A stretch of 64,000 bases of DNA from Haemophilus_D parainfluenzae_AD (GCF_001679325.1 NZ_LZMX01000002.1), one strand, 5' to 3'; counted from the stretch's first letter, positions 36,658 through 45,857 are shown. Numbers and translations: made by a program. The notes: generated by a model not told the origin, from the sequence alone.

Positions 36658-37332
36658 TTAGTGATTTTCAGCAATCACACGTGGGAATAAAATATTATTT
36701 TCACGATGAATATGCATCATTAAATCGTCAATAAATTCTTGGATACCGCTGTAAAGTGCAAGCCATGTATTACAAGCATCTGCCGGAGGCGTCATATTGT
36801 TTGTTAATGATTTCAAAACTTCCAAATGTTCGCCATGTTCAGCATGTTCCATTTCCATCATACGAATTGGCATTTGTGCCATCATATAATTACCCGCTTT
36901 GATCATCGGGAAAAGTACATGCTCTTCTTTCATCATATGATTGCTTAAATCTTCATAGACATTGCGTAATTCAGCTGCCACACCCATTGGACAATCTTCA
37001 CGATCGCCATGAACACTTTCTACACGATCCGCTAAGACGATTAATTCTTGAAGTTGTTCACGGTGACGTTGATGGTAGCGAACTAAAATATGATCGATAA
37101 TTTCAGGATAAGTTGCATTAACCCAATATTCCTCTGGGTTTTCTGCTTTGCTGTTTTGAAGCTCAATTAAACGGGTTTCAATTTCGGCTAAATTTAATCC
37201 TTTTTCTGCGGCGGCGTTTGCAAGCGTATCAGAACCTCCGCAGCAGAAATCCAAATCGTATTTACGAAGTAGGGAAGTTGAGCCGGGTACGCTGACAGCG
37301 ATTTCACTTAATTTTTTATCTCCAAAAGACAT
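36658..37332 (-). CDS. ytfE: Di-iron repair protein YtfE/RIC (iron-sulfur cluster repair)
   Basis: Repairs iron-sulfur clusters after nitric oxide or peroxide stress. The N-terminal ScdA-type domain contains the DFCCGGSDTLANAA Cys-Cys motif (near residues 31-44). The hemerythrin-like helical bundle has the di-iron ligands in ILVRYHQRHREQL, MMKEEHVLFPM, MEMEHAEHGEHL and MHIHRENNILFPR. I chose the ATG at 37332 because AAGGAGA lies 7 bases upstream; the upstream in-frame extension overlaps the regulatory region. Length is 224 residues, as in E. coli. An FNR-like box lies about 90 bases upstream. The pairing with a nitrite reductase in this window fits a nitrosative-stress role. Confidence 0.92.
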   Translation of the reverse strand: MSFGDKKLSEIAVSVPGSTSLLRKYDLDFCCGGSDTLANAAAEKGLNLAEIETRLIELQNSKAENPEEYWVNATYPEIIDHILVRYHQRHREQLQELIVLADRVESVHGDREDCPMGVAAELRNVYEDLSNHMMKEEHVLFPMIKAGNYMMAQMPIRMMEMEHAEHGEHLEVLKSLTNNMTPPADACNTWLALYSGIQEFIDDLMMHIHRENNILFPRVIAENH

Positions 37333-37422
37333 AATGAATCTCCTTATTGATGAGGTAGAGTTAGAAGTTGAGTAAAATACTAAGATAATAAAAGGAAAAT
37401 GCAACGGTTTTTTTAGCAAAGT

Positions 37423-37436
37423 ATGATTTAAATCAA
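37423..37436. promoter_or_regulatory. FNR-like box upstream of ytfE
   Basis: ATGATTTAAATCAA matches the FNR consensus TTGATNNNNATCAA at 9 of 10 defined positions. It is 91 bases from the ytfE start and 107 from the divergent gene, so it could act on either; ytfE is the more sensible target. Confidence 0.6.
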
Positions 37437-37542
37437 AGCTAAAAGTTAAAGTTACCGTGTTGTAGGTATCGAGGAGTATTAAAAGTGAAAGTTGCATTGC
37501 TTTGATGAGGTGTTATTATTCGAGCATAGAGAGAGGATAATC

Positions 37543-38394
37543 ATGAAGCGAATCTATCGATTTTTATCTGCTGGCTTGATGCTAGTAGTTTTAGGGGCTG
37601 GATATTTTTTTACGAATTTAACGATTTTTGACCGTACATTTATTCAACTAAAAACGTCACAAAAAGTGAGTTATATTCCTTTTAAAAACAAGTTAAATAT
37701 GCAATGTGACAAGGCTGATTATTCGGTGCCTAAATTAGCCAGTTCTCGTTTTAATTTGATAACTTGGAATGTACATAAAGGGCAAGATAAAGGTTGGCAA
37801 GAAGATTTAGCGCGACTTTCTAAACAAGCGGATTTTGTGTTATTACAAGAGGCGACGCAGCATCAAAATTTAAGTACATTTTCGACCGCACTTTTTGTGT
37901 CCTCTTTTTCTTTTAAAGATCTCTTATCAGGTGTAAAAACATTCACCAACACGCAACCAGAATGGTATTGCGGTGGTGGCGTAGCTGAACCATTAATACA
38001 AATACCTAAAGTGGCAAGTGTGATGAATATTCCATTAGAAAAAGGCAATAGCTTGCTGCTTATCAATGTGCATTTAATTAATTTTGAATGGGAGATTTCA
38101 GCTTATCAAACCCAGTTAGAACAGCTTTTCTCACTTATTGAAAATTATCAAGGCTCCATCGTTATTGCGGGGGATTTTAATGCATGGAATGAAGATCGTC
38201 TTAATTTAGTGAATAATCTGATGCGAAAATACGGACTAGATTCTGTGGCGCTCTCTCAAGATGAGCGAGTGCGATTTTTAGGCTATCCACTGGATTATAT
38301 TTTTACGCGAGGCGTAAAAGTGGTCAGTGCGACATCAGAAGTGGTTACTTCATCAGATCATAATCCATTATTGATGACGTTTGAATTGGAATAA
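37543..38394 (+). CDS. Endonuclease/exonuclease/phosphatase family protein (YafD-like, UPF0294)
   Basis: A 283-residue protein with an N-terminal hydrophobic anchor or signal (FLSAGLMLVVLGAGYFF) and an exonuclease-endonuclease-phosphatase fold. Motifs are LITWNVHKG, DFVLLQEAT, IVIAGDFNAWNEDR and the C-terminal LDYIFTRG...SSDHNPLLMTF. These match the metal-dependent phosphohydrolase family and especially E. coli YafD; the substrate is unknown. I chose the ATG at 37543 (MKRIYRF) with GAGAGGA 5 bases upstream over an in-frame ATG at 37492 that lacks a ribosome binding site. Confidence 0.82.
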   Translation: MKRIYRFLSAGLMLVVLGAGYFFTNLTIFDRTFIQLKTSQKVSYIPFKNKLNMQCDKADYSVPKLASSRFNLITWNVHKGQDKGWQEDLARLSKQADFVLLQEATQHQNLSTFSTALFVSSFSFKDLLSGVKTFTNTQPEWYCGGGVAEPLIQIPKVASVMNIPLEKGNSLLLINVHLINFEWEISAYQTQLEQLFSLIENYQGSIVIAGDFNAWNEDRLNLVNNLMRKYGLDSVALSQDERVRFLGYPLDYIFTRGVKVVSATSEVVTSSDHNPLLMTFELE

Positions 38395-38420
38395 AGTGCG
38401 GTCAGGTTTTGGGGAAATTT

Positions 38421-38444
38421 TAGGGCTAACGTTATGTTAGCCCT
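38421..38444. terminator. Weak stem-loop between the YafD-like gene and pepA
   Basis: AGGGCTAAC (38422-38430) pairs with GTTAGCCCT (38436-38444) over loop GTTAT. No T-tract follows on either strand, so its role as terminator is uncertain. Confidence 0.45.
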
Positions 38445-38453
38445 AGGTCTTAA

Positions 38454-39929
38454 TTATTTAGTTTGGTTAATTAAGAATTGCGTTAATAAAGACACCGGAC
38501 GACCCGTTGCACCTTTATTTGCACCTTGAAGCCAAGCTGTCCCCGCAATATCTAAATGCGCCCAAGTGTATTTTTTCGTAAAATTAGAGAGGAATGCGCC
38601 CGCAGTAATTGCACCGCCCCAACGACCGCCAATATTAGCTAAATCGGCAAATGGTGATTTTAATTGCTCTTGATATTCTTCACTTAATGGTAAACGCCAT
38701 GCTTTATCGGTGGTTTGCTGTGCTGCTTGTAATAACTGTTCGGCTAAGACATCATCAGTTGAAACTAAGCCGCTGTTATGTTGACCTAACGCCACTACGC
38801 AAGCACCTGTTAGGGTTGCGACATCAATCACATATTGCGGTTCAAAACGTTCTACATAGGTGAGCGCATCACAAAGTACTAAACGTCCTTCCGCATCGGT
38901 ATTTAATACTTCTACGGTTAAACCGTTCATCGTGGTGAGAATATCACCTGGACGATAAGCATTGCCATCAGGTAAGTTTTCACATCCTGCTAATACGCCG
39001 ATAACATTTAATGGCAGGTTTAATTCTGCAATAGCTTTCATTGTGCCGAGAATAGACGCAGCACCGCACATATCGTATTTCATTTCATCCATATCTGCGG
39101 CAGGTTTTAAAGAAATGCCGCCCGCATCAAAGGTTAAACCTTTACCCACTAACACAATTGGTTTTGCGTTTTTATCAGGCGCATTGTTGAAATGTAAAAT
39201 AGACATATAAGCTGGGTTTTGCGAACCGCGAGATACGGCTAAATACGCATTCATGCCAAGTTTTGTCATGTCTTCTTCATCAATCACATCGAGGGAAAGT
39301 GCGGTTGATGTCTCAGCTAAATTTTTAGCTTGTTCTACTAAATAAGACGGTGTGCAAATATTAGGTGGCATATTCGCGATATTACGCGCAGCTTTTACAC
39401 CATTTGCGATGGCTTGAGCTTCTGCAATAGCTTGCTGAGCTTGTGAATCATCGGTATTAAAAACGATTTCTTGAAGAGAGATAGCATCCGCTTTTTTACT
39501 CTTAAATTCGTCGAATTGATAAAGGCTATGTTCGATGGTTTCAACGGTAAAACGCACATTCCAAAATAGATCGCGATCTTTAATTTCCACATCAGTTAAA
39601 TTATTTATCGCTTGTTGAATATTTAATTCTTTTAATGTTTGGGTAACACGTTGGATGATTTGTTTAAATTGGCGTTCAGTCGTTTCACCTTTTTTGCCAC
39701 AACCTGCGACTAATACGCGTTTAGTTGCAAGATTCGGCAACGAATGAAGCAGAGTAGCTTGGCCAATTTTACCTGAAAGATCTTGGCTTTGAGCTAATTG
39801 GCTGAGGTAGCCTTTTGTGATTTGATCAATTTCATTGAAACTTTTTGTCAATTCATTGTTCTCATAAATGCCGATGATAATGCAATCGGTTGATTGAGAA
39901 AGTGCGGTTGAGTTTGCTTGATATTTCAT
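38454..39929 (-). CDS. pepA: Leucyl aminopeptidase PepA (M17 family)
   Basis: A hexameric cytoplasmic di-metal aminopeptidase. The C-terminal catalytic domain has VGKGLTFDAGGISLKP, the M17 signature NTDAEGRLVL with metal ligands Asp and Glu, and GGRWGGAITAGAFL. Length (491 residues) is near E. coli PepA (503). E. coli PepA also binds DNA; whether this one does is not visible. It is divergent from lptF, leaving about 100 bases for both promoters. Confidence 0.94.
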   Translation of the reverse strand: MKYQANSTALSQSTDCIIIGIYENNELTKSFNEIDQITKGYLSQLAQSQDLSGKIGQATLLHSLPNLATKRVLVAGCGKKGETTERQFKQIIQRVTQTLKELNIQQAINNLTDVEIKDRDLFWNVRFTVETIEHSLYQFDEFKSKKADAISLQEIVFNTDDSQAQQAIAEAQAIANGVKAARNIANMPPNICTPSYLVEQAKNLAETSTALSLDVIDEEDMTKLGMNAYLAVSRGSQNPAYMSILHFNNAPDKNAKPIVLVGKGLTFDAGGISLKPAADMDEMKYDMCGAASILGTMKAIAELNLPLNVIGVLAGCENLPDGNAYRPGDILTTMNGLTVEVLNTDAEGRLVLCDALTYVERFEPQYVIDVATLTGACVVALGQHNSGLVSTDDVLAEQLLQAAQQTTDKAWRLPLSEEYQEQLKSPFADLANIGGRWGGAITAGAFLSNFTKKYTWAHLDIAGTAWLQGANKGATGRPVSLLTQFLINQTK

Positions 39930-40033
39930 GTTATTTCCTTATGTTGCTAATTTGCTATTTAAATCAGTCGAAATAAGGTATCATACGCCATCTAAATTAG
40001 CCAGTTTCCCATGTGTTTTAGTTAGAAAAAAGA

Positions 40034-41125
40034 ATGATATTAACCCGATACTTAACAAAAGAAGTCTTTAAAAGCCAGATTGCGATTTTATTTATTTTGC
40101 TTTTAATTTTCTTCAGTCAACAACTTGTTCGCGTGCTTGGTTCAGCGGCAAATGGTAAAGTGCCAGCTGATCTTGTATTCTCTTTACTCGGATTAGGGAT
40201 GCCGACAATGGCACAATTAATGCTGCCATTATGTTTATTTATCGCTATTTTGCTAACTTTCGGTCGTCTTTACGCAGAAAGTGAAATTACGGTGATGCGT
40301 GCCTGCGGTGTAGGCCAACGTATTCTTGTTCGCGTGGCGTTAATTCTTTCTTTACTCACAGCGGGCTTGGCTGCTTACAACGCTTTGTGGCTTTCCCCAT
40401 GGGCGATTCAAAAACAAGCGGCAATTGTTGAAGATGCTAAAGCAAATCCCACCATGGGCGCGTTGACTTCGGGGCAATTTATGTCCACGAGCAACAATAA
40501 TTTTGTTTTATTTATTGATAAGATCAATGGTAATCAAATCAATGATGTTTATCTTTTCCAAATGAAAGCCAAAGGCCAAACGAAGCCATCAGTGGTGACT
40601 GCTGAAAAAGGCGAATTAAAAGCCTTACCGAATGGCGACCAAGTACTGAATTTACAAAATACCTTGCGTGTAGAAGGTACATCGGTACTGCCTGATTTCC
40701 GTATTACGCATTTTGATGATTACCAAGCGTATTTAGGCCATCAAGAGACAAATACAGAAAGTGATGAAGCGGCTGAATTATCTTTTGAACAATTATTAAA
40801 AGATAAAAGTGCGGCGGCAAAAGCAGAATTGCATTGGCGCATTACCTTAATTTTAGCGGTGCCTTTAATGGCGCTCATCGCCGTGCCAATGAGCAAAGTG
40901 AATCCTCGTCAAGGTCGTTTTGCGAAAATCTTACCGGCATTATTGCTTTATTTAATTTACTTCTTATTACAAAGCTCGTTTAAATCTGCGGGTGGTGCAG
41001 GTAAGCTTGATGCAGGTTTATTAATGCCATTGGTAAATATCGCCTTTTTAATTTTAGGGATTGTGCTGAATAGTTGGGATAGTACCGCTATGCATAAATT
41101 CCGTCGTGTATTCAGAAAAGGATAA
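40034..41125 (+). CDS. lptF: LPS export permease LptF
   Basis: Inner-membrane component of the LptB2FG transporter, which extracts lipopolysaccharide from the inner membrane. It has three N-terminal transmembrane segments (LTKEVFKSQIAILFILLLIFF onward), the coupling helix region (LYAESEITVMRACGVGQ), a periplasmic beta-jellyroll (about 130-250) and three C-terminal membrane segments. Length is 363 residues. It lies 5 bases ahead of lptG, and the divergence from pepA is the same as in E. coli. Confidence 0.94.
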   Translation: MILTRYLTKEVFKSQIAILFILLLIFFSQQLVRVLGSAANGKVPADLVFSLLGLGMPTMAQLMLPLCLFIAILLTFGRLYAESEITVMRACGVGQRILVRVALILSLLTAGLAAYNALWLSPWAIQKQAAIVEDAKANPTMGALTSGQFMSTSNNNFVLFIDKINGNQINDVYLFQMKAKGQTKPSVVTAEKGELKALPNGDQVLNLQNTLRVEGTSVLPDFRITHFDDYQAYLGHQETNTESDEAAELSFEQLLKDKSAAAKAELHWRITLILAVPLMALIAVPMSKVNPRQGRFAKILPALLLYLIYFLLQSSFKSAGGAGKLDAGLLMPLVNIAFLILGIVLNSWDSTAMHKFRRVFRKG

Positions 41126-41130
41126 TAACA

Positions 41131-42210
41131 ATGTTGATGAATACTCTTGATCGTTATATCGGTAAAAGCATCTTAGGGGCAATTTTTGCCACGCTATTTA
41201 CGTTGGTTGGCCTTTCGGCAATTATCAAATTCGTAGAGCAATTTCGTAGCGTAGGTAAAGGCTCTTATGATATTTGGCAAGCAGTGGCTTATACAGGTTT
41301 AACGATGCCAAAAGATGTAGAAACTTTTTTCCCGATGGCTGCTTTGTTAGGTGCCTTAATTGCTTTGGGTAATTTAGCCAGCCGTAGTGAACTAGTGGTA
41401 ATGCAATCTGCGGGTTTTTCTCGCTTTAAAATTGGATTAGCCGTCATGAAAACGGCACTTCCATTGGTACTTTTTACCATGATTATTGGTGAGTGGGGAA
41501 TTCCACAAACTGAACAGTTTGCCCGTGATATGCGTACTCGTGCACTTTCTGGTGGTTCAATGCTTTCAGTGAAAAATGGTGTATGGGCTAAAGACGGTAA
41601 TAATTTCGTGTATGTGCGTCGAATTAAAGATGATGCGAAATTAGAAGATATTTATATTTATACTTTTGATGACCAGCGTAATCTCACGCATTTGAAGCAT
41701 GCGAATCAAGCGCAATATTCTGCAGAAAATAATCAATGGCAGTTACGTCAAGTGAATAATTCAGCGGTATCAAAAGAGCAAATTACCACAACAAACCGCT
41801 TAACTGAAGATTGGGCAACAAGCTTAACACCAGATAAATTGGGGGCCGTTTCATTACGTCCAACATCATTATCCATTTCAGGTTTGTATGAATATATTGC
41901 TTTCTTAAAGCAAACGGGACAGGATTCTCGTCGTTTTGAATTAACCTATTGGCGTAAGATTTTACAGCCGGTTTCTGTGGGGGTAATGATGATGCTTGCA
42001 TTGTCTTTCATCTTTGGTTCATTACGTAGTATCACCGCAGGAGCGAGAATTGTAACGGGGATTTGCTTTGGATTCTTGTTCTATGTCGTTAATGAAATTT
42101 TTGGACAAATGAGCGTGGTGTTTAATGCACCAGCTTTTTTAGGTGCGCTGATGCCAAGTCTCCTATTTATGGCAATCATTTGGTGGTTACTTGCGAGAAA
42201 ACGAGATTAA
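41131..42210 (+). CDS. lptG: LPS export permease LptG
   Basis: Partner of LptF. It shares the same architecture: N-terminal membrane helices beginning MLMNTLDRYIGKSILGAIF, a coupling region (LASRSELVVMQSAGFS), a periplasmic jellyroll, and C-terminal helices around FIFGSLRSITAGARIVTGICFGFLFY. Length is 359 residues. AAAGGA precedes the ATG at 41131 with 8-base spacing; a second in-frame ATG two codons later has worse spacing. Confidence 0.94.
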   Translation: MLMNTLDRYIGKSILGAIFATLFTLVGLSAIIKFVEQFRSVGKGSYDIWQAVAYTGLTMPKDVETFFPMAALLGALIALGNLASRSELVVMQSAGFSRFKIGLAVMKTALPLVLFTMIIGEWGIPQTEQFARDMRTRALSGGSMLSVKNGVWAKDGNNFVYVRRIKDDAKLEDIYIYTFDDQRNLTHLKHANQAQYSAENNQWQLRQVNNSAVSKEQITTTNRLTEDWATSLTPDKLGAVSLRPTSLSISGLYEYIAFLKQTGQDSRRFELTYWRKILQPVSVGVMMMLALSFIFGSLRSITAGARIVTGICFGFLFYVVNEIFGQMSVVFNAPAFLGALMPSLLFMAIIWWLLARKRD

Positions 42211-42226
42211 TTAACAAACATTAATC

Positions 42227-42258
42227 AAAAAGGCGAACTGACAAGGTTCGCCTTTTTG
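42227..42258 (+). terminator. Intrinsic terminator after lptG
   Basis: Stem AAAAAGGCGAAC (42227-42238) pairs with GTTCGCCTTTTT (42246-42257). Confidence 0.88.
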
Positions 42259-42268
42259 TTAGCTAAAA

Positions 42269-42296
42269 AAAGTGCGGTCAAAATTGACCGCACTTT
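42269..42296. terminator. Uptake-sequence stem-loop between lptG and fbp
   Basis: AAAGTGCGGTCAA (42269-42281) and its complement (42284-42296) form a near-continuous palindrome with a 2-base centre. It probably terminates fbp from the other side. Confidence 0.7.
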
Positions 42297-42302
42297 AGGA
42301 AT

Positions 42303-43307
42303 TTAATCTTCTTTAAATTCTCTCATCATTTCTTCTGCTTTTTTCACCATTTCAGCTGAGCCGACGAAAAGTGGCACACGTTGGTGAAGCTCAGTTGGTT
42401 GAATATCTAAAATTCGATTGTAACCATCAGAGGCAATACCGCCGGCTTGTTCTGCTAAGAATGCAATTGGATTGCCTTCATAAAGTAGACGAAGTTTACC
42501 ATTTGGATAGTTGGTTGCGCTTGGGTAAATATAGATACCACCTTTTAATAAATTACGGTGGAAGTCAGCTACTAATGAACCGATATAACGTGAAGTATAA
42601 GGGCGGTTAGTCGCTTTATCTTCCTCTTGGCAGTATTTAATGTATTTTTTTACCCCTTGTGGGAATTTGAGATATTGTCCTTCATTGATGGAATAGATTT
42701 TGCCCTCTTTTGGCATTTGCATATTTTCATGAGAAAGACAGAAGGTACCGATTGATGGGTCATAAGTAAAACCATTCACGCCGTGGCCTGTGGTGTAAAC
42801 CAACATAGTGGACGAACCATACACGATGTAACCCGCAGCCACTTGTTTATTACCCGGTTGCATAAAGTCTTCTAAGGTAACTGGTGAGCCAATTGGGGAT
42901 ACACGACGATAAATAGAGAAGATTGTCCCAACTGAAACGTTTACATCAATATTGGATGAACCATCAAGAGGATCGGTCAAAATAATATATTTCGCATTAC
43001 GAGCACGTTCAGTATCAAAAGCGATAAAGCTTTCTTCTTCCTCTGAAGCAAAACCCGCCACTTCTTCACGTGACATAAGGGCTGCATTCATGGTGTTATG
43101 GGCGAATAAGTCCAATTTCATTTGGCTTTCACCTTGTACGTTTTCGATACCAGACTGACCAAGGATATTGGTTAAACCAGCTTTGTTAATATCACGATGA
43201 ATGATTTTTGCTAATAAACGAATAGAAGACAAAATACCACTAAGTTCCCCTTTGGCGTTTGGGTACTCTGCTTGGCGTTCAACAATAAATTCACTCAATG
43301 TTTTCAT
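42303..43307 (-). CDS. fbp: Fructose-1,6-bisphosphatase class I
   Basis: A gluconeogenic phosphatase converting fructose-1,6-bisphosphate to fructose-6-phosphate. Metal and substrate motifs are visible: ASEEEES, ILTDPLDGSSNIDVNVSVGTIF, and the class I signature RLLYEGNPIAFLAEQAGG. Length (334 residues) is normal. It is divergent from the pxp operon across a 210-base region carrying FNR- and CRP-like sites. Confidence 0.95.
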   Translation of the reverse strand: MKTLSEFIVERQAEYPNAKGELSGILSSIRLLAKIIHRDINKAGLTNILGQSGIENVQGESQMKLDLFAHNTMNAALMSREEVAGFASEEEESFIAFDTERARNAKYIILTDPLDGSSNIDVNVSVGTIFSIYRRVSPIGSPVTLEDFMQPGNKQVAAGYIVYGSSTMLVYTTGHGVNGFTYDPSIGTFCLSHENMQMPKEGKIYSINEGQYLKFPQGVKKYIKYCQEEDKATNRPYTSRYIGSLVADFHRNLLKGGIYIYPSATNYPNGKLRLLYEGNPIAFLAEQAGGIASDGYNRILDIQPTELHQRVPLFVGSAEMVKKAEEMMREFKED

Positions 43308-43369
43308 TTTTATTCCTTTTTTATCATTGTTAAGTAACAGATATTTAAATTATACGCTATTTCATAATT

Positions 43370-43383
43370 TTGATTGAGATCAA
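43370..43383. promoter_or_regulatory. FNR box between fbp and pxpB
   Basis: TTGATTGAGATCAA is a perfect match to TTGATNNNNATCAA. It is 63 bases from the fbp start and 135 from pxpB, with a putative pxp promoter between it and pxpB. Confidence 0.65.
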
Positions 43384-43394
43384 AATATGAATAA

Positions 43395-43410
43395 TGAGAT
43401 CTGCATCACA
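43395..43410. promoter_or_regulatory. CRP-like site between fbp and pxpB
   Basis: The minus strand reads TGTGATGCAGATCTCA: a perfect TGTGA half, a 6-base spacer and a right half TCTCA (4 of 5). It is 22 bases upstream of a TTGACA box. Confidence 0.5.
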
Positions 43411-43431
43411 CTTTATTTTCAATACAAAGCC

Positions 43432-43460
43432 TTGACAAAAGCTATAAATATCCTTTAAAA
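43432..43460 (+). promoter_or_regulatory. Putative promoter of the pxpBCA operon
   Basis: A perfect -35 TTGACA (43432-43437) is followed 16-17 bases later by a weak -10 (TTTAAA/TTAAAA, 43454-43460). About 58 bases of leader precede the pxpB ATG. Confidence 0.5.
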
Positions 43461-43517
43461 GAGAAGCGTAACAAAAAAATAACAAACAACACAACATCAC
43501 AATACAAAGGGTATTCT

Positions 43518-44159
43518 ATGAATATAACCCCGATAAGCGAGTCAGCGGTGGTTTGCTCTTTACCGCCCCCAGCTTCACTCCAACAACAACGCCAACTCTG
43601 GGCGTTTGCCAATCAACTACAGTCTGAGCAAGATATTGTAGAAGTTGTCGTGGGAATGAATAATCTTACGGTCTTCACTGATTTTTATATGGATTTTGGT
43701 CCGTTTATTCAACGCTTGGAACAACATTGGACAGAATTGAAAGTATCCACTTTTCAAGGTCGTCATATTGAAATTCCGGTAATTTATGGCGGTGAATTAG
43801 GTCAAGATTTATGTGAGGTCGCCAAATTACATAACACCACACCGGAACGGATCGTTCAAATGCACAGTGATCCTATCTATACCGTGTATATGATTGGTTT
43901 CCAACCTGGCTTTCCCTATTTAGGTGGTTTGCCCAAATGCTTACACACACCTCGTCATGCTACACCAAGAACACTTGTTCCCGCAGGTTCAGTCGGCATT
44001 GGTGGAGCTCAAACCGGCATCTATCCCTTTGCTTCTCCAGGAGGGTGGCAATTAATCGGTCATACCAAGCTAGCACTCTTTGATAAAAACCAAGCTCAAC
44101 CCACTTTATTGCAAGCAGGTGATACGGTGAAATTTGTCGTGGAGGGCATTGAACTATGA
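43518..44159 (+). CDS. pxpB: 5-oxoprolinase subunit PxpB (KipI-like)
   Basis: One subunit of the ATP-dependent bacterial 5-oxoprolinase that returns spontaneously formed 5-oxoproline to glutamate. It carries the KipI/PxpB domain with the conserved stretch MIGFQPGFPYLGGLP, followed by TPRTLVPAGSVGIGGAQTGIYP and SPGGWQLIGHT. Length is 213 residues. It overlaps pxpC by 4 bases (ATGA) and starts the pxpB-pxpC-pxpA-permease operon. Confidence 0.92.
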   Translation: MNITPISESAVVCSLPPPASLQQQRQLWAFANQLQSEQDIVEVVVGMNNLTVFTDFYMDFGPFIQRLEQHWTELKVSTFQGRHIEIPVIYGGELGQDLCEVAKLHNTTPERIVQMHSDPIYTVYMIGFQPGFPYLGGLPKCLHTPRHATPRTLVPAGSVGIGGAQTGIYPFASPGGWQLIGHTKLALFDKNQAQPTLLQAGDTVKFVVEGIEL

Positions 44160-45085
44160 TTCATGTTATTGATGTGCAATCCCGTGCCACAATTCAGGAT
44201 TTAGGCCGTTTTGGTTTACGTCGATTTGGCATTAGTCATTGTGGGGCGATGGATAAATTAGCATTACGTGCAGGTAATATTTTACTCGGGAATGCTGAAG
44301 GAGCCCCAGCAATCGAAGTGCCTTTAGGTGGCATTACATTACAATTTCATCAAGATATGAATTTTTGTGTCACGGGGGCATTTTATGAAATGACTTTAGA
44401 TGACAAACCGATTTTTGCCTATTGGCGTTATCAGGCAAGAGCAGGGCAAGTTCTGAAAATGGTACGTGCAAAAATTGGTATGTATGGCTATTTATGTGTT
44501 CAAGATGGTTTTATCTTGCCCCAAGAATTGAACTCTTGTAGTACGGATCTTAGAGCTCAAATAGGTGGCATAGAAGGGCGTTGTTTACAAGTGGGCGATC
44601 AATTGCAAACGGTAAATGATCCTATTTTGCGTAGTGAAATTGGGATTGCACCCATTCCACTTAAGCATACGATCCATGCGTTACCGTCCTCTGAATATCA
44701 AGCGTTTAAACGAAAATCTCAATATTATTGGTGGCGAAGTAAATGGACGTTGCAAAGCAGCAGTGATCGCATGGGCTATCGTTTTCAAGGGCAAAAATTA
44801 GAATTAAAGCAACCGCTGGAAATGCTGTCTCACGCGATTCAATTTGGTAGCGTACAAGTTCCACCAAGTGGTCAACCAATTATTTTGATGGCGGATGCAC
44901 AAACTACGGGCGGTTATCCAAAAATTGCCAATGTGATCGATGCGGATCTTGGTGCGTTGGCACAGGTACGTTTAGGATCAACCATTCAATTCGAGGCTGT
45001 TAGTTTAGAACAGGCCGCAAAATTACGTCGTAAAAATGAGATATACCTCGATCAAATTAGGAGAATTGTCGATGAAAAAAATTGA
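44156..45085 (+). CDS. pxpC: 5-oxoprolinase subunit PxpC (KipA-like)
   Basis: Biotin-dependent-carboxylase-like (AHS2/KipA) subunit of 5-oxoprolinase. Family motifs are IHVIDVQSRATIQDLGRFGLRRFGI, MDKLALRAGN and AIQFGSVQVPPSGQPIILMADAQTTGGYPKIA, each read here in part. Length is 309 residues. It overlaps pxpB by 4 bases and pxpA by 14, so translation of the three is coupled. Confidence 0.92.
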   Translation: MIHVIDVQSRATIQDLGRFGLRRFGISHCGAMDKLALRAGNILLGNAEGAPAIEVPLGGITLQFHQDMNFCVTGAFYEMTLDDKPIFAYWRYQARAGQVLKMVRAKIGMYGYLCVQDGFILPQELNSCSTDLRAQIGGIEGRCLQVGDQLQTVNDPILRSEIGIAPIPLKHTIHALPSSEYQAFKRKSQYYWWRSKWTLQSSSDRMGYRFQGQKLELKQPLEMLSHAIQFGSVQVPPSGQPIILMADAQTTGGYPKIANVIDADLGALAQVRLGSTIQFEAVSLEQAAKLRRKNEIYLDQIRRIVDEKN

Positions 45086-45809
45086 TTTAAATGCCGATAT
45101 TGCCGAAGGTTTTCCTTTTGATGAGGCATTATTGAGATTACTTTCTTCTGCCAATATTGCTTGCGGTTTACATGCCGGTGGAGCAAAAGAAATGCAAAGT
45201 GCGGTCAGATTTGCGAAAGAAAATCAGGTACGTATTGGTGCTCATCCTGGCTTTCCAGATCGAGAAAACTTTGGGCGTACTCAGATGGATTTACCTGAGC
45301 AGGAATTAATTGCGCATTTGCGTTATCAGCTTGGCGCATTAAAAGCGATTTGTGATGGGGAAGGGACGGAAATTAGTTATGTTAAGCCGCACGGTGCTTT
45401 ATATAACCAAGCGGCAAAAGATGAAAAGCTTTCTCGCCTAATAGCTCAAACCGTTTATCAATTTGATCCAAATTTAAAATTAATGGGATTAGCAGGCAGC
45501 TTAATGTTACGTATAGCGGAAGAAGAAGGTTTGCAAACTATTTCAGAAGTATTTGCAGATCGTCATTATATGCCTGATGGGAGTTTAGTGCCTCGTTCGC
45601 AACCGAATGCAATGGTGGAGTCAGATGAGGAAGCCATTCAACAAGTGTTACAAATGGTAACAGAAGGTCAAGTCAAAGCCATTGATGGAAGCCTTGTGCC
45701 AGTAAAAGCAGAAAGTATCTGTTTACATGGCGATAATCAACATTCTCTACAGTTTGCGGCACGCATTGTGGAAGAATTAGAAAAAAATCATATAGCAATA
45801 ACGGCATAA
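45072..45809 (+). CDS. pxpA: 5-oxoprolinase subunit PxpA (LamB/YcsF family)
   Basis: Catalytic-side subunit of 5-oxoprolinase with a LamB/YcsF TIM-barrel-like fold. Motifs are IDLNADIAEGFPFDE, IACGLHAGGA, VRIGAHPGFPDRENFGR, YVKPHGALYNQA and EVFADRHYMPDGSLVPRSQP. The start is ATG 45072, preceded by AGGAGAA with 6-base spacing, which gives 245 residues. The in-frame upstream start at 45036 would lie inside pxpC without a ribosome binding site. Confidence 0.92.
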   Translation: MKKIDLNADIAEGFPFDEALLRLLSSANIACGLHAGGAKEMQSAVRFAKENQVRIGAHPGFPDRENFGRTQMDLPEQELIAHLRYQLGALKAICDGEGTEISYVKPHGALYNQAAKDEKLSRLIAQTVYQFDPNLKLMGLAGSLMLRIAEEEGLQTISEVFADRHYMPDGSLVPRSQPNAMVESDEEAIQQVLQMVTEGQVKAIDGSLVPVKAESICLHGDNQHSLQFAARIVEELEKNHIAITA

Positions 45810-45857
45810 GCCGAATAAACATAACACACAACATCAACTTAACAAGGGAGGTGCTTT

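Noticed and set aside
37333..37497. N-terminal extension of YtfE
   Set aside because: It would read through the FNR-like box, and a strong AAGGAGA site favours the internal ATG at 37332.
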